Numbered from the stretch's first letter, positions 17,193 through 26,139 are shown. The stretch: DNA of 64,000 nt from Acidovorax sp. 107 (GCF_003058055.1 NZ_QBTZ01000001.1:498501-562500); one strand, 5' to 3'. Notes: generated by a model from the sequence alone, not told the origin. Translations and numbers: made by a program.

Positions 17193-18599
17193 CTAGCTGC
17201 CGTGGGGGAGAGGAATGCGAACAAAAAATCCCACGCCCCGGCCGTTCAGGCCCGCACCCACCTGCACCTGCCCGCCCATGCGCAGCACTGCCTGCCGCAC
17301 GATGGCCAGGCCCAGGCCCGAGCCGGTGGCGACATGTCCCAGGCCCCGGTAGAAGCGCTCAAACACCCGCTGGTGCTCGGTGGCCGGAATACCGGGCCCG
17401 TCGTCCTGCACTGACAGGTGCAGCACCGAGTCCTCGCGCCGCAGTGCCACCGCCACGTTGCCGCCATTGGGCGTGTAGCGCACCGCGTTGTCGATGAGGT
17501 TGTGCGCAATCGACTCCAGTGCGGGCAGGTCCAGCCGGGCGTCCAGGGTGTCGGGGGCGTCCAGCGACAGCTCGATCTGCCGCGCCATGGCCTGCGGTGC
17601 CGCCTGGGCCAGCGCGGCGCGCAGCCAATGCGCCACGTCCAGGTTGCGCGGGGCGGGGCGCTGGGCGTCGTCCAGCGCTGCCAAGTCCAGCAGCTGTTGC
17701 GCCAGGTGCGAGGTGCGGGCGATGGCCTGCTCCAGGTGGGCCTGCGCCTGGGTGCGCTCCTGCGCGATCTGCGACCGGGCCATCACATGGGCCTGGGCCG
17801 TGATCACGGCCAGCGGTGTGCGGATCTCGTGGGCCGCGTCCTGCACAAAGGCGCGCTCGCGTTCGACCTTCTGGCGCAGCTGCGCAAAGAGGTGGTCCAG
17901 CGACTGCTCCAGGGGCTTGAGTTCGCGGTGGCGGGCGTTGAAGCCCACGGGCTGCAGGTCGTCGGTGTTGCGCTGGGCGATGCGGTAGGCCAGTTGCTGC
18001 AGGGGGCGCAGACCATTGCGCACTGACAGCCAGACGGGCAGCAGCACAAACGGTGCGGCCAGCAGCAGGTAGGGCAACAGCGACTGCGCATTGCGTGACA
18101 AAAACGCAGCGTCGGAGCGCTTGGGGTCGGCGATGGTGAGTGCCCAGCGTGCATTGCGGCCCGCGTAGATGCGGTGCACCTGACCGTTGACGAGCGTCTC
18201 GGTGATGGAGCCATCGGGCGCGCGGGCAGGCAAGGGCTCCCAACCGGGCGACGCATACGCGCGTTGGCCCTGAGCGTCCCGCAGTTCGTAGAGCGATGTG
18301 CCCGGCAGCGTGGCCAACTGTCGTCGGCGGATGTTGGTCCAGATATCGGTCGAGGCGAGCGCCGCCGCCGCGAGGGCTGGGTCCGTCACCTCTTGCAGCG
18401 ATACCAGCACGGCATCGCCATACTTCTGCAGCCCCGGCTCGTTGGTGATGGTCTGCTTGTAGGTTGCAAAGATATAGCCCAGCAGCACGGCCCACACCAG
18501 CACAAAGGCCAGCAGCACCGACACGACGCTGCGGCGCACCAGCGTGGGCTCAGCCAGCCAGTCCCAGGCAGCGCGCAGAGAAGGCTTGGAGGTGTTCAT
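17193..18599 (-). CDS. Sensor histidine kinase (QseC/TctE class)
   Basis: 468 residues. TM1 is at about residues 24-45, a periplasmic domain of about 125 residues follows, then TM2 near 175-195 and a HAMP linker. The phosphoacceptor box is HEIRTPLAV (about residue 258). The ATPase part has DNAVRYTPNGG, DDGPGIP, the F box (VFERFYRG) and GLGLAIV. It is a group HPK2a kinase of the type paired with OmpR regulators such as QseB, PmrA or TctD. The start codon overlaps the regulator's stop (ATGA), a coupled pair. The stimulus is unknown; the periplasmic domain resembles the 'two-component sensor kinase N-terminal' region. Confidence 0.94.
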   Translation of the reverse strand: MNTSKPSLRAAWDWLAEPTLVRRSVVSVLLAFVLVWAVLLGYIFATYKQTITNEPGLQKYGDAVLVSLQEVTDPALAAAALASTDIWTNIRRRQLATLPGTSLYELRDAQGQRAYASPGWEPLPARAPDGSITETLVNGQVHRIYAGRNARWALTIADPKRSDAAFLSRNAQSLLPYLLLAAPFVLLPVWLSVRNGLRPLQQLAYRIAQRNTDDLQPVGFNARHRELKPLEQSLDHLFAQLRQKVERERAFVQDAAHEIRTPLAVITAQAHVMARSQIAQERTQAQAHLEQAIARTSHLAQQLLDLAALDDAQRPAPRNLDVAHWLRAALAQAAPQAMARQIELSLDAPDTLDARLDLPALESIAHNLIDNAVRYTPNGGNVAVALRREDSVLHLSVQDDGPGIPATEHQRVFERFYRGLGHVATGSGLGLAIVRQAVLRMGGQVQVGAGLNGRGVGFFVRIPLPHGS

Positions 18600-19261
18600 G
18601 CTTGCAGCAAGTAGCCCACGCCCCGCACGGTGCGGATCAGCTCGGCACCGATCTTGCGGCGCAGGTTGGACACATGCACCTCGATGGCCGCAAAGTCCAC
18701 GGGCTCGCCCAGCGGGTCCAGCCGCTGCGACAGCACGCTTTTGGACACCACCACGCCGGGCTCGCGCGCCAGCTCCAGCAGCAGCTGGAACTCGCGCGGC
18801 GACACATCCAGCACCATGCCATTGCGCTGCACCGCGTGGCGGCGCGGCTCGATCACCAGCTCGCCCAGCACCCAGCGCTCGCTGGCCTGGCGCGCGCTGC
18901 GGCGCAGCACGGCGCGGATGCGCGAGAGCAGTTCGGCCGTGGCAAAGGGCTTGATCACAAAGTCATCGGCCCCGCCGTCCAGGCCCGCCAGCCGGTCCTC
19001 CACCGCTGAGCGCGCGGTGATCACGATGATGGGCACCTGCCCGCTGTGCCCGGTCTGGTTGCGCCAGCGCGCCAGCAGGTCAAAGCCACTGCCATCGGGC
19101 AGCGTCAGGTCCAGCAGCACGCAGTCCACCGTGGTGGCATCGACCGTGGCGGGCGCATCCACGGCGCGGCGCAGCCATTCGCTGGTCAGGCCCTCCACCT
19201 TCAGCGCGGACTGCAGCGCGCGGCCCAGGTCCAGGTCGTCTTCGATGAGCAGGATGTGCAT
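18596..19261 (-). CDS. OmpR/PhoB-type response regulator (QseB/TctD class)
   Basis: 221 residues from the ATG at 19261 (MHILLIEDD). The receiver has the acidic pocket (E8, D9, D10), the phosphoacceptor in VLLDLTLPDGSG (about residue 51) and the lysine of VIKPF. The C-terminal winged helix has RNGMVLDVSPREFQLL and EVHVSNLRRKI...IRTVRGVGYLL, typical of OmpR-family regulators. An in-frame extension upstream to 19489 is not family-like. It is divergent from the S9 peptidase gene at 19384; the intervening 122 bp contains CCTTAAGG near 19322, a possible half site for a regulator of this class. Direct control of the peptidase is not shown. Confidence 0.95.
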   Translation of the reverse strand: MHILLIEDDLDLGRALQSALKVEGLTSEWLRRAVDAPATVDATTVDCVLLDLTLPDGSGFDLLARWRNQTGHSGQVPIIVITARSAVEDRLAGLDGGADDFVIKPFATAELLSRIRAVLRRSARQASERWVLGELVIEPRRHAVQRNGMVLDVSPREFQLLLELAREPGVVVSKSVLSQRLDPLGEPVDFAAIEVHVSNLRRKIGAELIRTVRGVGYLLQA

Positions 19262-19383
19262 GGGGCGATTGTGGCGGGAGCAGCCCCGGTTGCGTGGTGC
19301 CGCAGCGGCACCTTTGGCTGGCCTTAAGGCGGGGCTTTGCACAATGGGCGTATCCAATGGCTCAACACATGGGGGAGAAAGCA

Positions 19384-21369
19384 ATGGCATCGACGACAAG
19401 GCAGGAGGGAATGCGGCGATGGTGGGGTGGCGCGGCGCTGGCTGCGGCATTGGCTTTGGGGGGCTGTGCATCGGGGCCCACGCACCCATCGCTGGCCGGG
19501 GCGCAACTGCCCGACCTGGTGCCGGTGCGCGACTTCGTGGCCAGCCGCCAGTCCAGCGGCGGCTACCGCGTGTCGCCCGATGGAAAGCGCATTGCCTGGT
19601 TTGGCACCGACGGCGTGGTGCCTGCGATCTGGGTGCAGTCCATCGATGGGGGCGACGCCAAGGCGTTTCGCATCCGTGCGCGCGCCATCCGCTTCAGTGC
19701 CAACAGCCGCTGGCTCGGCATCACGGCCGACCCCACGGGCGATGAAAACACCCGCATCTATGCGGGCGCGGTCGAGGGCCCCGGTACCGACTTGCGCGAG
19801 CTGATGCCTGCACCGCGTTCAGTGGCGCATTTTGCGGAGGCGGTGGATGCCTCGTCCGACTTCATCGTCACCTCCAACCAGCGCGACAAGAAAGTGTTTG
19901 ACCTGTACCGCGTGAACCCGGCGGGTGGCGCGCCGGTGCTCATGGCCACGAACCCCGGCAATGTGGGCTGGTGGGGCGTGGACACCACGGGCCAACTGCG
20001 CGCCCGGGCGCGGATCCAGGGCGAACAGGTGTTGCTGGAGCGACCTGGCGCCGAGCCGGGCAGTTGGGTGACGGTGGCAGAGCGCAGCCGGTGGGACACG
20101 CTGAACATCTTTGGCCTGCACGATGAGGGGCGCAAGGCCTGGGCCCTGTCGAACCGGGGGCGCGACAAGCTGGCGCTGGTGCGGCTGGACCTGACCACGG
20201 GCACCGAGGAAGAGTGGTTTGCCTCGCCCGATGTGGACCTGGACAACGTGACGCTGAGCCGCCGCACCCGCGAGCCGCTGCTGGCGTACTTCATGCCGGG
20301 CTACCCGGCACGCAAGGTGTTTGACTCCGCGCTTGATGCCCGGCTGTCTGCGCTGGCCGGTGACAAGCCTGCAGAGGTGCTGGTGACCAGCCTGGACCAG
20401 ACCGACAAGGTGCTCACGGTGGCGGTGGCCACCGACCGGGGCACGCGCAACTACCTGCTGCGTGATGGGCAGGAGCCCCGCTTCTTGGGCGAGAACCGGC
20501 TGAGCCTGATTGCCAAGGACCTGGCCCCTACCGCGCCCATCACCTACACCGCGCGCGATGGTCTCACCCTCCACGGCTACCTCACGCTGCCCGTGGGGGC
20601 TGCGCCGCAGCGGCTGCCCACCGTGCTGCTGGTGCATGGCGGCCCGTGGGCGCGTGACCGCTGGGGCGATGGCGCCACCAGCCGCGCCATGCAGCAGTTT
20701 CTGGCCAACCGGGGCTATGCGGTGCTGCAGGTCAACTACCGGGGCTCCAGCGGCTACGGCCGCAACCATATGGAAAAGGCCCGGGGCGAGTTCGCGGGCC
20801 GCATGCACGACGACCTGGTGGACGGCGTGCGCTGGGCGGTGGAGCGCGGCGTGGCCGACGCGCAGCGCGTGGCGATCTACGGTGCCAGCTACGGCGGCTA
20901 TTCGGCCCTGGTGGGCGCCACCTTCACGCCCGAGGTGTTTGCCTGCGCCGTGGATGTGGTGGGCGTGACGGACATCGCGCGCTTGCTGGAGGCCGCACCG
21001 CCCTACTGGGAGCTGGGCCTGCCCTGGTGGCACCGCTATGTGGGCAACCTGGCCATGCCGGAAGACCGCGCCCGTATGGACGCGAAGTCGCCCCTGTACC
21101 GGGCGGAACATGCGCAAAAGCCCATCCTGATCATGCACGGCGTGAACGACCCGCGCGTGAAGCTGGAGCAGTCCGAATGGATGGTGGCGGCCCTGCGCAA
21201 GGCGGGCAAGCCGGTGGACTACGTCACCTTCACCGGGGATGGCCATGGCAACCAGCGCTGGCCCAACAACCTCACCATGTACCGCAAGACCGAGGACTTC
21301 CTCGCCCAATGCCTGGGTGGGCGGACCAGCGGTTTTGACTACTACCAGCTGGGCGCGTGGGCGTTCTGA
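19384..21369 (+). CDS. S9 family (prolyl oligopeptidase-type) lipoprotein peptidase
   Basis: 661 residues from the ATG at 19384, preceded by GGGGGAG. The signal sequence ends in the lipobox LALGGC. The N-terminal half is a beta-propeller (repeated 'SPDGKRIAWFG' and 'SANSRWLGI' blades). The C-terminal half is an alpha/beta hydrolase with HGGPWARD (oxyanion), GASYGGYSAL (Ser about 502), NDPRV (Asp about 588) and GDGHGN (His about 620). The triad is intact. S9 peptidases of this kind cleave short, often proline- or acyl-blocked peptides; here at the cell envelope. The stop overlaps the next start (TGATG), so the two genes are coupled. Confidence 0.93.
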   Translation: MASTTRQEGMRRWWGGAALAAALALGGCASGPTHPSLAGAQLPDLVPVRDFVASRQSSGGYRVSPDGKRIAWFGTDGVVPAIWVQSIDGGDAKAFRIRARAIRFSANSRWLGITADPTGDENTRIYAGAVEGPGTDLRELMPAPRSVAHFAEAVDASSDFIVTSNQRDKKVFDLYRVNPAGGAPVLMATNPGNVGWWGVDTTGQLRARARIQGEQVLLERPGAEPGSWVTVAERSRWDTLNIFGLHDEGRKAWALSNRGRDKLALVRLDLTTGTEEEWFASPDVDLDNVTLSRRTREPLLAYFMPGYPARKVFDSALDARLSALAGDKPAEVLVTSLDQTDKVLTVAVATDRGTRNYLLRDGQEPRFLGENRLSLIAKDLAPTAPITYTARDGLTLHGYLTLPVGAAPQRLPTVLLVHGGPWARDRWGDGATSRAMQQFLANRGYAVLQVNYRGSSGYGRNHMEKARGEFAGRMHDDLVDGVRWAVERGVADAQRVAIYGASYGGYSALVGATFTPEVFACAVDVVGVTDIARLLEAAPPYWELGLPWWHRYVGNLAMPEDRARMDAKSPLYRAEHAQKPILIMHGVNDPRVKLEQSEWMVAALRKAGKPVDYVTFTGDGHGNQRWPNNLTMYRKTEDFLAQCLGGRTSGFDYYQLGAWAF

Positions 21370-21788
21370 TGGGGCAGGCCGTCACTTGGTTGCTTGCCCG
21401 CTGGGGGCAGCGCGGCTGCGGGTTTGCCACCGCACTGGCCTTGGCCGCCGTGTGTGGTGCGGCAGGTGCCCAGCCCGTCGCACCAGCGGGCGCCGCCTCG
21501 GCTGTTGCTGAGGATGCCGCCCCTGCGGCTCCGGTCTACACCCGGGCGCGGGTGGTGTCTGTGGAAGCGGATGCGGGCGGCAACGCCACGCATGTGCGGC
21601 TCAAGCTGCTGCCCCGCGCCAAGTTGCCGTTCACCACACAGACCTTCCGGGTCGTCAACCCTGCCTTGCTGCACGGCATTCCGCAGGGGGCCTGGGTCCA
21701 GTTCACTGCCCGGCACATCGACGGCGAAAACACGCTCACGTCCATCCGCGTCACGGCGGAGTGCAAGCGGTTTGAGCGATGTGACTGA
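21369..21788 (+). CDS. Secreted CusF-like small protein, metal ligands not conserved
   Basis: 139 residues. A hydrophobic signal peptide ends near AAGAQP (about residue 35) and an Ala/Pro linker follows. The C-terminal 80 residues resemble the five-stranded CusF/CopK-like barrel: 'ARVVSVEADAGG', 'FTTQTFRVVNPALLHGIPQGAWVQF', 'TLTSIRV'. In CusF the second block carries the copper-binding Met-Thr-Met; here it reads T-T-Q-T, so copper binding by those residues is unlikely. It starts inside the stop codon of the S9 peptidase gene. It could be a structural partner of the peptidase; the function is unknown. Confidence 0.65.
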   Translation: MGQAVTWLLARWGQRGCGFATALALAAVCGAAGAQPVAPAGAASAVAEDAAPAAPVYTRARVVSVEADAGGNATHVRLKLLPRAKLPFTTQTFRVVNPALLHGIPQGAWVQFTARHIDGENTLTSIRVTAECKRFERCD

Positions 21789-21872
21789 CTGCCCTGGCGG
21801 GGCGGGGCGCATTGCAGCTTGCGCTGCATCAAGGAGAGATTGAGGCGGCGACCACTGCGATACAGATATTGA

Positions 21873-21891
21873 TAGAATGAGAATCACTATT
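21873..21891 (+). promoter_or_regulatory. Fur-like box upstream of feoA
   Basis: AATGAGAATCACTATT matches 13 of 16 positions of the core of the Fur consensus GATAATGATAATCATTATC. It lies 23 bp before the feoA start in an AT-rich patch (21861-21900), where the promoter should be. Iron-repressed transcription of feoAB fits. Confidence 0.75.
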
Positions 21892-21913
21892 ATTTGTATC
21901 GAGGCCAGTCACC

Positions 21914-22252
21914 ATGAAAACCATGGACGATGGCGCTGCGGCGCGGTTGCATCTTCCTACGCAGCAGAACCTGTCTTCGCGGCTGGACCAATTGCCGCGC
22001 CGCGCCTTGGGCCGGGTCACGGGCTTGTTGCCCGCGCAGGACGCGCAAGAGCACAGCACGCTGCTGCGCTTGCTGGAGATCGGCTTTCTGCCCGGTGAGA
22101 CCGTGCAGGTGGTTGCACGCGGCGGCTGGGGCGGCGACCCCATCGCGGTGCGCGTCGGGCAGGCCACGTTTGCGCTGCGCCGCCAGGAGGCCTCCATGGT
22201 GCAGGTGCAGCCGTTGGATGATGCCACCCTGCCTGCCAAGGAGCTGGCATGA
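21914..22252 (+). CDS. feoA: Ferrous iron transport protein A
   Basis: 112 residues, a little longer than the usual 75-85 because of an N-terminal tail of about 30 residues. The SH3-like FeoA domain is clear: 'RALGRVTGL', 'LRLLEIGFLPGETVQVVARGGWGGDPIAVRVG', 'FALRRQEASMVQV'. FeoA is a small cytoplasmic protein needed for full FeoB activity. The start codon is inside the Fur-controlled AT-rich zone. Its stop overlaps the feoB start (ATGA). Confidence 0.95.
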   Translation: MKTMDDGAAARLHLPTQQNLSSRLDQLPRRALGRVTGLLPAQDAQEHSTLLRLLEIGFLPGETVQVVARGGWGGDPIAVRVGQATFALRRQEASMVQVQPLDDATLPAKELA

Positions 22253-24174
22253 GCGCTCAGGCCACTGTGCAGCCCAACGCCGCCGATGCGCCCCTGCGCG
22301 TGGCGCTGCTGGGCAACCCCAACTGCGGCAAGACCGCGCTGTTCAACCTGCTCACCGGGGCGCGCCAGAAGGTGGCCAACTATGCGGGTGTGACGGTGGA
22401 GCGCAAGGAAGGCCTGCTGCAGACCACCGCTGGCCGCCGCGTGCGCGTGCTGGACCTGCCGGGCGCCTACAGCCTGCATGCACACAGCGTGGACGAGGCC
22501 ATCACCCGCGACATCGTGCGCGGGCGCCGCGCGGGCGAGCCCGTGCCCGATGTGCTGGTGTGCGTGACGGATGCCACCCACCTGCGCCTGAACCTGCGCC
22601 TGGTGCTGGAGGCGCGCGCCCTGGGCCTGCCCATGGTGCTGGTGCTCAACATGATGGACGTGGCCGAGCGCCAGGGCATCGCCATTGACCGCGAGGTGCT
22701 GTCGCGCGAGCTGGGCATGCCCGTGCTGGCCACCGTGGGCGTGCGCGGCAACGGCGCGCAGGAGCTGGTGCAGTGGCTGGATGGTGCCAACCTGCAGCAG
22801 CTGCAGCGCCCCGTGGTGGCGCCCGATGCGGCGGCGCGGCTGGACGCGAGCGACCTGGAGGCGCAGAACGATGTCATTCGCACCCACCAGGAGGTGCGGC
22901 GCATTCTGGACCAGGCCGTGCGCGTGCCGGTGGTCAGCCTGCGCACGGACGACCGCATCGATGCGGTGGTGCTGCACCCGGTGTGGGGCCTGTTGATCCT
23001 GGCGGCCACGCTGTTCCTGATGTTCCAGGCGGTGTTCAGCTGGGCCGAGCTGCCCAAGTCGTGGATCGAAGATGGCGTGGGCTGGCTGGCAGCCTTGGTC
23101 AACGCCCACATGGCCGACGGCCCCTTGCGCAGTCTGCTGACCGACGGGGTGCTGGCGGGCGCGGGCGGGGTGCTGGTGTTTTTGCCGCAAATCCTGTTCC
23201 TATTCCTGTTCATCCTGGCGCTGGAGGACTCGGGCTACCTGCCGCGTGCGGCGTTCTTGCTGGACCGCGTGATGGGCACAGTGGGCCTGTCGGGCCGCTC
23301 GTTCATTCCGCTGCTGTCGAGTTTTGCCTGCGCCGTGCCCGGCGTGATGGCCACGCGCTCCATCACGCACTGGCGTGACCGGCTGGTGACCATCATGATC
23401 GCCCCGCTCATGACCTGCTCGGCGCGCCTGCCGGTGTACGCGTTACTGATTGCTGCCTTCATCCCCGAGAGCACCGTGGCGGGGGTGTTCAACCTGCAGG
23501 GCGTGGTGCTTTTTGCGCTGTATGTGGCGGGCATCGCCAGCGCCATGGCCGTGGCGGCGGTGGCCAAGCTGGCCCGCAGCGACACGCGCGCCACGCCGCT
23601 GATGATGGAGCTGCCCGCGTACCGCTGGCCCAGCGTGCGGGGCCTGGCCTATGGCCTGTACGAGCGGGCGGTGATTTTCATCAAGCGGGTGGGCGGCATC
23701 ATCCTGGCCGTCACCGTGTTGTTGTGGTTCCTGTCCACCTACCCCGGCGCGCCAGAAGGCGCCACGCAGCCCGCCATCACCTACAGCCTGGCCGGCCAGC
23801 TGGGTCGCCTGCTGGAGGTCATCGTCGCGCCGATTGGCTTCAACTGGCAGATTGCCATTGCGCTGGTGCCCGGCATGGCGGCGCGCGAGGTGGCGGTGAG
23901 CGCATTGGGCACGGTGTACGCGCTGTCTGCCACGGGCGACGAGGTGGCCAGCCAGCTGGGGTCGCTGATTGCGGGGTCGTGGTCGCTGGCCACCGCGCTG
24001 TCGCTGATGGCCTGGTATGTGTTTGCGCCTCAGTGCATCTCCACCATTGCCGCCGTGCGCCGTGAGACCAATGGCTGGCGCTACCCGCTGCTCATGGTGG
24101 GGTACCTGTTTGCCATGGCGTATGCCGCCAGCTTTGTGACCTACCGCGTGGCGCTGGCGCTGGGCGGGGGCTGA
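22249..24174 (+). CDS. feoB: Ferrous iron transporter B (GTPase permease)
   Basis: 641 residues, shorter than E. coli FeoB (773) but normal for the compact betaproteobacterial form. The cytoplasmic G domain has G1 GNPNCGKT (residues 22-29), G2 in AGVTVERKEG, G3 DLPGAYS and G4 NMMD. The membrane part has the two gates of the FeoB family: 'LEDSGYLPRAAFLLDR' and the cysteine-containing 'IPLLSSFACAVPGVMATR', later 'IAPLMTCSARLPVY'. It imports Fe2+ across the inner membrane. It is coupled to feoA and followed 14 bp later by a small Cys-rich protein gene. Confidence 0.98.
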   Translation: MSAQATVQPNAADAPLRVALLGNPNCGKTALFNLLTGARQKVANYAGVTVERKEGLLQTTAGRRVRVLDLPGAYSLHAHSVDEAITRDIVRGRRAGEPVPDVLVCVTDATHLRLNLRLVLEARALGLPMVLVLNMMDVAERQGIAIDREVLSRELGMPVLATVGVRGNGAQELVQWLDGANLQQLQRPVVAPDAAARLDASDLEAQNDVIRTHQEVRRILDQAVRVPVVSLRTDDRIDAVVLHPVWGLLILAATLFLMFQAVFSWAELPKSWIEDGVGWLAALVNAHMADGPLRSLLTDGVLAGAGGVLVFLPQILFLFLFILALEDSGYLPRAAFLLDRVMGTVGLSGRSFIPLLSSFACAVPGVMATRSITHWRDRLVTIMIAPLMTCSARLPVYALLIAAFIPESTVAGVFNLQGVVLFALYVAGIASAMAVAAVAKLARSDTRATPLMMELPAYRWPSVRGLAYGLYERAVIFIKRVGGIILAVTVLLWFLSTYPGAPEGATQPAITYSLAGQLGRLLEVIVAPIGFNWQIAIALVPGMAAREVAVSALGTVYALSATGDEVASQLGSLIAGSWSLATALSLMAWYVFAPQCISTIAAVRRETNGWRYPLLMVGYLFAMAYAASFVTYRVALALGGG

Positions 24175-24188
24175 GGAGGAACGTTGTG

Positions 24189-24431
24189 ATGGCCCAGCAA
24201 TTCATCGTTGGTCTGATTGTGCTCGCGGCGGCACTCTATGTGCTCTGGCGTTACCTGCCCGGGCGCTGGCGCCAGGGGTTGGGCAAGGTCCACCCGGGGT
24301 TGGTCCAGTCGCCGGGCTGTGGCGCGAGCGATGGTGGGTGCAGCAGCTGCGGCAGTTGCGCGGCGCCATCCGATGCAGCAACTGCAAAGCCCGTAGCAAT
24401 GCCCGTTCGTCGTGGATCTGCTTCTCAGTGA
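24189..24431 (+). CDS. Small Cys-rich single-pass membrane protein of the feo operon
   Basis: 80 residues from the ATG at 24189; a GTG one codon earlier is also possible. A GAGGA site precedes both. One transmembrane segment lies at residues 5-25 (FIVGLIVLAAALYVLWRYL). The tail has a CG-x-SDGG-C-SSC-GS-C cluster (four cysteines) that could bind iron, zinc or a cluster. Similar short proteins close many betaproteobacterial feoAB operons in the place of FeoC (DUF6587-like). Its role, perhaps in FeoB assembly or iron handling, is inferred from position only. Confidence 0.8.
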   Translation: MAQQFIVGLIVLAAALYVLWRYLPGRWRQGLGKVHPGLVQSPGCGASDGGCSSCGSCAAPSDAATAKPVAMPVRRGSASQ

Positions 24432-24495
24432 ATGCTATCTTTTAGATAGCTAATAGCGAATGATTCACTAGCGCTACAGGCCGTTTTGGCTCCAA
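24432..24495. repeat. Short interspersed repeat, copy 4
   Basis: GCTATCTTTTAGATAGCTAATAGCG, ATGATTCACTAGCGCTA, then GGCCGTTTTGGCTCC. It lies in the convergent gap between the feo operon and the HD-domain gene and includes a short GCTATC/GATAGC hairpin. Confidence 0.75.
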
Positions 24496-24499
24496 TCGC

Positions 24500-25180
24500 C
24501 TACTGGTACAGCTGGCCTTGGCCCAGCGCGCTCAGCGCCTGTTGCAGGTTGACGCGCGCCTGGGCCTCGTAGCGCTGCGCAAAGTAGTCCGTGCCGTAGA
24601 TGTGCGGGCGGTCCAGAAACCCCTGCAGCACGGCGCTGCGCCCCGCCACATAACGCGGCCAGCGCACAAAGAAGTATTCACGCCGCACGTTGCGTTCGAA
24701 CTGCCGGTACACCGTGTCGTTTTGGCCCAGGATGGCGAGGTCGATGTCCACCACCCACAACGCATCGCCGGTGAGCGGGCCCGGGGTGTGGCGGGTGTCC
24801 ATCACATGCTGGTGCACGGTATCGGCCAGCGCGGTGGGCAGCCCTTGACCCAGCAGGAACTGACGCGCCCAGTCGGCGCTGTGTGCCTCGTTGTGCCCGC
24901 TCCACGGCCAGTAGATGGCGTCGTGGTACCACAGGGCGAGGGCCACAGCATGGGAGTTGTGGAGCGCGCAGGGCTGCTGGTTCTGCACCGTCTGCAGGTG
25001 CCGCAGGCAGGCCCGCAGGTGGCTGGTGTCGTGGTAGGCGCGGGGCCAGCGGGCCCAGCTGCGCAGCAGGCGCCGGCCTTCAGCACGCCAAGCGGGCGTG
25101 TCGCGCCCCAGCGCTTGGCCCAGGGCCTGCCAGTGCGCCAGCAATTCGGCGCTGTGGGCGGGCTGGCGGCGCCAGGGCAT
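24500..25180 (-). CDS. HD-domain phosphohydrolase-like protein
   Basis: 226 residues. It belongs to the predicted metal-dependent HD superfamily: YHDTSHL near residue 49, WYHDAIYWP near residue 84, a further His in 'TVHQHVMDTRH' and 'VVDIDLAILG' near residue 143. These supply the H...HD...D metal site. Such proteins hydrolyse phosphate esters of nucleotides or related molecules; the substrate is unknown. It starts 8 bp after the argF stop, in the same direction, so it is probably the last gene of argD-argF-HD. A link to arginine metabolism is not established. Confidence 0.85.
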   Translation of the reverse strand: MPWRRQPAHSAELLAHWQALGQALGRDTPAWRAEGRRLLRSWARWPRAYHDTSHLRACLRHLQTVQNQQPCALHNSHAVALALWYHDAIYWPWSGHNEAHSADWARQFLLGQGLPTALADTVHQHVMDTRHTPGPLTGDALWVVDIDLAILGQNDTVYRQFERNVRREYFFVRWPRYVAGRSAVLQGFLDRPHIYGTDYFAQRYEAQARVNLQQALSALGQGQLYQ

Positions 25181-25188
25181 GGGGGCTT

Positions 25189-26139
25189 TTAGGCCAGTTT
25201 GCCCAGCAGCAGGTACTCCATCAGGGCCTTCTGCACGTGCATCCTGTTTTCCGCTTCATCCCACACCACCGACTGCGGCCCGTCGATCACGTCGGCCTCG
25301 ACCTCTTCGCCCCGGTGTGCGGGCAGGCAGTGCATGAAGAGGGCGTCGGGCTGGGCGGCGGCCATCATTTCGGTGTCCACACACCAGTCGGCAAAGGCCT
25401 TCTTGCGCGCTTCGTTCTCGGCTTCGTAACCCATGCTGGTCCACACATCGGTGGTGACCAGGTCGGCGCCTCGGCAGGCTTCCATGGGGTTGCTAAAGAA
25501 TTGATAGCTGTCAGCGCTGATTCCATGGGCGCCAGCGGCCAATTTCTCGTCCACTTCGTAGCCGCGCGGGGTGCTCACATGCACCTTGAAACCCAGCAGC
25601 GACGCCGCCTGCAGCCAGGTGTTGGCCATGTTGTTGCCATCGCCTACCCAGGCCACCGTCTTGCCCTGGATGGAGCCACGGTGCTCGATGTAGGTGAAGA
25701 TGTCCGCCAGGATCTGGCAGGGGTGGTACTCGTTGGTCAGGCCGTTGATCACGGGCACGCGCGAGTTGGCGGCAAAGCGCTCGATCTTGGCCTGCTCGTA
25801 GGTGCGGATCATCACCAGGTCGGTCATGCGGCTGATGACCTTGGCGCTGTCCTCGATGGGCTCGGCGCGGCCCAACTGGCTGTCGCCCGTGGTCAGGTGC
25901 ACCACACTGCCGCCGAGCTGGTACATACCCGCCTCAAAGCTCACACGCGTGCGGGTGCTGGCCTTCTCGAAGATCATGGCCAGCGTGCGGTCCACCAGCG
26001 GGTGGTGCTTTTCGTAGGCCTTGAACTTCTTCTTGATGAGCGCGGCGCGCTCGAACAGGTAGGCGTACTCGTCGGCGGAGAGGTCGGTGAACTGCAGGTA
26101 ATGTTTCAGCGTCGTCATGGCAGTGGGACTATTCTTCAT
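25189..26139 (-). CDS. argF: Ornithine carbamoyltransferase
   Basis: 316 residues. It makes citrulline from ornithine and carbamoyl phosphate. The carbamoyl-phosphate motif is STRTR (in FEKASTRTRVSFE); the ornithine-side motif is HCLPAHRG, with the HPCQ loop (NEYHPCQILADI) also present. The ATG at 26139 overlaps the argD stop (ATGA); a second ATG at 26118 (MTTLKHYLQF) is where family similarity begins. Residues of about 198-216 (between KLAAGAHG and the NPMEACRGADLVTTDVW block) are encoded by a copy of the chromosomal short repeat, in frame and without a stop. Confidence 0.97.
   Translation of the reverse strand: MKNSPTAMTTLKHYLQFTDLSADEYAYLFERAALIKKKFKAYEKHHPLVDRTLAMIFEKASTRTRVSFEAGMYQLGGSVVHLTTGDSQLGRAEPIEDSAKVISRMTDLVMIRTYEQAKIERFAANSRVPVINGLTNEYHPCQILADIFTYIEHRGSIQGKTVAWVGDGNNMANTWLQAASLLGFKVHVSTPRGYEVDEKLAAGAHGISADSYQFFSNPMEACRGADLVTTDVWTSMGYEAENEARKKAFADWCVDTEMMAAAQPDALFMHCLPAHRGEEVEADVIDGPQSVVWDEAENRMHVQKALMEYLLLGKLA
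25490..25547. repeat. Short interspersed repeat, copy 5, inside argF
   Basis: GCTAAAGAATTGATAGCTG, TCAGCGCTGATTCCATGG, GCGCCAGCGGCCAATTT: the same order of blocks as the intergenic copies. It lies fully inside argF and is read through in frame (on the minus strand) as a surface segment of about 19 residues. Confidence 0.7.
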
